Origin: Wohlfahrtiimonas larvae_A
GTDB taxonomy: Bacteria; Pseudomonadota; Gammaproteobacteria; Cardiobacteriales; Wohlfahrtiimonadaceae
NCBI GenBank assembly: GCA_040394195.1
Contig: JBEBSR010000006.1
Location: 3,039 to 67,038, forward strand
Length of the DNA stretch: 64,000 nt
Direction of reading: 5' to 3'
Shown here: in pieces, positions 61,233 through 64,000 of the stretch
How the letters are laid out: each line of letters starts with the position of its first letter
How positions within the stretch are numbered: the first letter of the stretch is position 1
The notes under the pieces: model-generated
What the model was told of the DNA's origin: nothing
The model's database searches: none
What the model saw: only the letters and a program-made list of their open reading frames with translations
Translations under genes and position numbers: made by a program

Positions 61233-62084
61233 ATGACTAAATTTGTAGAAATGCCAAAGCGTGGCGTAATCATGGATGTTGTCAATGTAGAAGAAGCTAA
61301 AATTGCAGAAGCAGCTGGCGCTGTTGCAGTAATGGCTTTGGAGCGCGTGCCATCAGACATTCGAAAAGAAGGCGGTGTTGCTCGCATGACTGATCCTGAA
61401 TTGATTCATGCAATCAAAGCATCTGTTTCCATTCCTGTGATGGCAAAAGTACGCATTGGGCACATCGCAGAAGCACGCATTTTAGAAGCGATTGGCATTG
61501 ATTACATTGATGAAAGTGAAGTATTAACACCAGCAGACGATGTTTACCATTTATTGAAAAGTGATTACGAAGTACCATTCGTTTGTGGCTGCCGTAACTT
61601 AGGTGAAGCATTACGCCGTATTGGTGAAGGCACACAAATGCTTCGCACAAAAGGCGAACCGGGTACAGGTAATATTGTAGAAGCTGTTCGCCACATGCGC
61701 CAAGTGAATGAAGAAATCCGTTTATTAACCACGAAATCAGACGATGAACTGATGGTTTATGCACGCGATATCGCAGCACCTTATGAATTGATCAAAGAGA
61801 TCAAAAAAGCTGGTCGTTTACCAGTTGTAAACTATGCAGCGGGCGGCGTTGCAACACCAGCGGATGCTGTATTAATGATGTTATTGGGCGCAGATGGCGT
61901 ATTTGTAGGCTCTGGTATTTTCAAATCAGAAAACCCTGAGTTATTTGCTAAAGCAATCGTACAAGCTGTGGCTCACTATGAAGATTTTGATCTATTGGCA
62001 AAATTGTTTCGTAACTTAGGCAAACCAATGAAAGGCATTGAAATTGCAACATTGGCAGAATCTGAGATTATGGCTGGTCGTTAA
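61233..62084 (+). CDS. pdxS: Pyridoxal 5'-phosphate synthase subunit PdxS
   Basis: A 283-residue TIM-barrel enzyme that builds PLP from ribose 5-phosphate, glyceraldehyde 3-phosphate and ammonia. It shows GVIMDVVNVEEAKIAE, the catalytic lysines in MAKVRIGHIAEA and LRTKGEPGTGNIVEA, and GADGVFVGSGIFKS. AAGAGG precedes the ATG. The ammonia normally comes from the glutaminase PdxT, whose gene usually follows; here a terminator comes directly and pdxT must lie elsewhere or be absent. Confidence 0.94.
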   Translation: MTKFVEMPKRGVIMDVVNVEEAKIAEAAGAVAVMALERVPSDIRKEGGVARMTDPELIHAIKASVSIPVMAKVRIGHIAEARILEAIGIDYIDESEVLTPADDVYHLLKSDYEVPFVCGCRNLGEALRRIGEGTQMLRTKGEPGTGNIVEAVRHMRQVNEEIRLLTTKSDDELMVYARDIAAPYELIKEIKKAGRLPVVNYAAGGVATPADAVLMMLLGADGVFVGSGIFKSENPELFAKAIVQAVAHYEDFDLLAKLFRNLGKPMKGIEIATLAESEIMAGR

Positions 62085-62096
62085 TTCTTAATATCA

Positions 62097-62129
62097 AAAA
62101 AGGTTGCTTGAAACCAAGTAACCTTTTTG
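62097..62129 (+). terminator. Terminator after pdxS
   Basis: AAAAAGGTTGCTT-GAAACC-AAGTAACCTTTTT, a 13-bp stem with one G-T pair; may also serve the receptor gene on the other strand. Confidence 0.87.
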
Positions 62130-62157
62130 ATTCATTCATATTTCATCACAATGATGA

Positions 62158-64000
62158 TTAGAATTTAATATTAAACCCTACACGAATTGTTCTCCCAGGC
62201 GCTGGGAAATGCGAACGTGTTAATGGATCGAGGTAATATTGATTTGTTAAGTTCGTCGCCACAACTTCTAGCGATGTATTTTTATCAAATTTATAATTCA
62301 CCCAAGCATCCACAGTCGTTGCTTTCGCCCAATGCACAGGCACGTTTGTCTGCCAAGGTGCGATATCACCAAAGTTTTCTTTATCTGTATTTTTAGAGCC
62401 AGCATGATGTAAAAGCCTTGTGCCAAGCTCTAATCGATCATCATAGAATCGCCCACCCAAAGTGAGGTTTAATGCATATTTTGGCGGTGTCATATTACGT
62501 AGGTAGCTATTATAAAATCCATCTTTCACACAGCTATTAATACGACCATAATAAGGATCCATCGAAATAGCCGTTGAATTATCACAAACTTTATTTTTCA
62601 AGAAATATGATGCACTGAAATCTGCAAAGAATCGTCCATTGTCATAACGGCTTTGGAACTCCAAGCCACTCACAATTTGCTTATCAATATTTCTTAATGA
62701 GAAGAATTGGTCACGATCAATCACATCTTTAATCGTATTTTTAAACCAAGCAATTTTCACATCAGCATAACGATCAGCATCCAACAACTGGCTCAAATCG
62801 TGGACATAACCTACTTCAATATTTGTGCTCTTCTCTGGTTTTAAACCTGTGCCTAAATAAATTGGGTTGGCAGAAAAGCCCACTGTGGATTCAAACATAC
62901 TTGGCATTCTCTGAGTCTTAGCATAACGCGCATAGAATCTTGCATTATCGCTCACCCAAACAGTTGCAGCTAAAACAGGTTGCCATGTACCACTATTACT
63001 TTGCTTAGGTACTTCAGCAAACGGATCACCATCATATGGGCGGTTCGTATGAGTATAACCTGAGTTTGCAGGTGGCTTAGCACCCATAGATTCTATTTTG
63101 CCATTTCTAAAAGGATTATCTTCTTCATGGAATTTACCATCTTCACGCACATACCAAGTTTCATCTCCTGAAATTTTTTGGTTCTCAGGATCATAAAATG
63201 TTGGTACTTTTGCTGTAATTCCTTTCTCAGCAAGCTCTTTATTGTAGTTTTGAACAAATGCCATATATTCTCTCATTGCCTTTGTTCTTTCAGCAGAATC
63301 GCTACTATTACGACCCGCTGTGAATTTAGCATGAGCATCCAATAAATCTTGAGTTGGTGCAAGCTCATAATTCATCAATAAACCAGGCGCGCCTTTGCTA
63401 GCATAAGCTTGGTTACGCGCTTTACGCTGGCGATTCAACTGCTCATCATAGGATGAATAGCCTTGTTTCTGCATACCTGCACTTAAATCCAACCAAGATG
63501 TCGGCTGCCAATCGAAGTTAAAACTCATATTCCATTCTTTGCGCCAACCTTCTCTTGGAATAGTTCTGAAAGAATAACCTTGAGTTTCTTTAGGATCGTA
63601 ATACCAAATATCTTTAGATTTTAACTTTTCATATTGATAGCTACCGCCCAAAGTTAAATCTAATTTATCCGTCAACTCCATTTTATTGCTGGTTGTAATG
63701 CCCCAACGACGATTGTCAGAATTAGTTAACGATGTATTACGCCATTTACCTTTCAATTCAGGATGCAAGAACGAGCTATAAAACTCGCGAGGATAACCAC
63801 CTGATGTATGTGTATCTAAGAGTGTTTTAGTACCCCAAATATTTGTTTCTAAATCAATAAATTTATTCTCAGGATTCCATTTATGATTCAAATACACTGC
63901 GGTCGTTTTCACTGTACTCAATGGCCATTGAGGAAATTTCCCCACAACTTGCTCACGCACATAATCCTTCATAGGATTTTCAGGCGATGTATTCAATAAA
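62158..64000 (-). CDS. TonB-dependent outer-membrane receptor (partial, N-terminus off the edge)
   Basis: Over 610 residues of the beta-barrel part are present; the frame is open to the window edge, so the plug and signal are missing. Alternating amphipathic strands, the box RFYARYAKTQRMPSMFE, LKPEKSTNIEVGYVHDL, a late LEVVATNLTNQYYLDP and the terminal GFNIKF (aromatic end) are typical of heme/hemoglobin-type and siderophore receptors. One long, charged extracellular loop (about residues 190-310 of the visible part) is unusual in size. The ligand cannot be told. Confidence 0.85.
   Translation of the reverse strand, partial: LLNTSPENPMKDYVREQVVGKFPQWPLSTVKTTAVYLNHKWNPENKFIDLETNIWGTKTLLDTHTSGGYPREFYSSFLHPELKGKWRNTSLTNSDNRRWGITTSNKMELTDKLDLTLGGSYQYEKLKSKDIWYYDPKETQGYSFRTIPREGWRKEWNMSFNFDWQPTSWLDLSAGMQKQGYSSYDEQLNRQRKARNQAYASKGAPGLLMNYELAPTQDLLDAHAKFTAGRNSSDSAERTKAMREYMAFVQNYNKELAEKGITAKVPTFYDPENQKISGDETWYVREDGKFHEEDNPFRNGKIESMGAKPPANSGYTHTNRPYDGDPFAEVPKQSNSGTWQPVLAATVWVSDNARFYARYAKTQRMPSMFESTVGFSANPIYLGTGLKPEKSTNIEVGYVHDLSQLLDADRYADVKIAWFKNTIKDVIDRDQFFSLRNIDKQIVSGLEFQSRYDNGRFFADFSASYFLKNKVCDNSTAISMDPYYGRINSCVKDGFYNSYLRNMTPPKYALNLTLGGRFYDDRLELGTRLLHHAGSKNTDKENFGDIAPWQTNVPVHWAKATTVDAWVNYKFDKNTSLEVVATNLTNQYYLDPLTRSHFPAPGRTIRVGFNIKF

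Noticed and set aside
1..64000. tRNA or rRNA genes, CRISPR arrays, insertion sequences, integrases other than XerC, prophage genes.
   Set aside because: I looked for cloverleaf ends, evenly spaced repeats, transposase motifs and phage structural genes on both strands and saw none; a tRNA or repeat search program would be decisive.

Overview
This window is AT-rich, gene-dense chromosomal DNA from a Gram-negative bacterium, most probably a gammaproteobacterium. The support is a 6S RNA gene directly upstream of a 5-formyl-THF cyclo-ligase gene, LptABC and MsbA for LPS export, TolB-Pal, MinCDE, an AcrAB-like RND pump, SodC, oligoribonuclease and exonuclease I. The low GC and gene mixture fit a small-genome relative of the Cardiobacteriales/Ignatzschineria group, but that placement is a guess. 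I saw no tRNA or rRNA gene, insertion sequence, prophage or CRISPR array.

Region by region. 1-7.7 kb (minus): a truncated Nudix gene, a complete Mce-type lipid-transport operon (membrane PH-domain protein, STAS-permease fusion, ATPase, MCE protein, auxiliary lipoprotein), a membrane-anchored nuclease, pgpA, orn, sodC and a LOG-family enzyme. 7.7-17.8 kb (plus): ubiD, gmhA, a lipoprotein, a glycosyltransferase, hemA, hpt, tolB, pal, msbA and a small OmpA-domain protein. 17.8-25 kb (minus): fau, 6S RNA, and a tightly packed rpiA-lptC-lptA-lptB-sbcB-EEP-Sel1-comF operon. 25-29.8 kb (plus): slyD, minCDE-hslR-xerC and a YwqG-like gene. 29.9-37 kb: ahpC, an OLD/YbjD-type ATPase-nuclease whose Walker A lysine is replaced, cysS, ybeD and two paralogous DUF805 membrane proteins flanking a lipoprotein gene.

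37-42.5 kb (minus): a marR-adaptor-RND pump operon under a promoter that contains a long perfect palindrome, and a universal stress protein. 42.6-46 kb (plus): ispD, ispF, metG. 46-47.5 kb: a divergent EamA exporter/MarR pair with two copies of an 18-bp operator. 47.5-51.1 kb: an AGCS symporter with a coupled small membrane protein, then yedE-yedF behind a hairpin-rich leader. 51.2-53.4 kb: a very AT-rich accessory patch with an unknown secreted protein and a lone KAP-family NTPase. 53.4-58.3 kb: bioD-bioA, a SnoaL-like protein, and a divergent MFS exporter/LysR pair with a clear T-N11-A operator. 58.3-64 kb: pdxR-methyltransferase-tenA divergent from pdxS (no pdxT nearby), and the C-terminal part of a TonB-dependent receptor.

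Most genes serve envelope building (LPS export, lipid transport, Tol-Pal, efflux), cofactor supply (ubiquinone, heme, biotin, PLP, thiamine salvage, isoprenoids) and cell division. The least explained parts are the KAP NTPase patch, the lysine-less OLD-family protein, the DUF805 pair (one with an apparent pilin-like C-terminal domain), the yedE leader, and the local regulatory palindromes.
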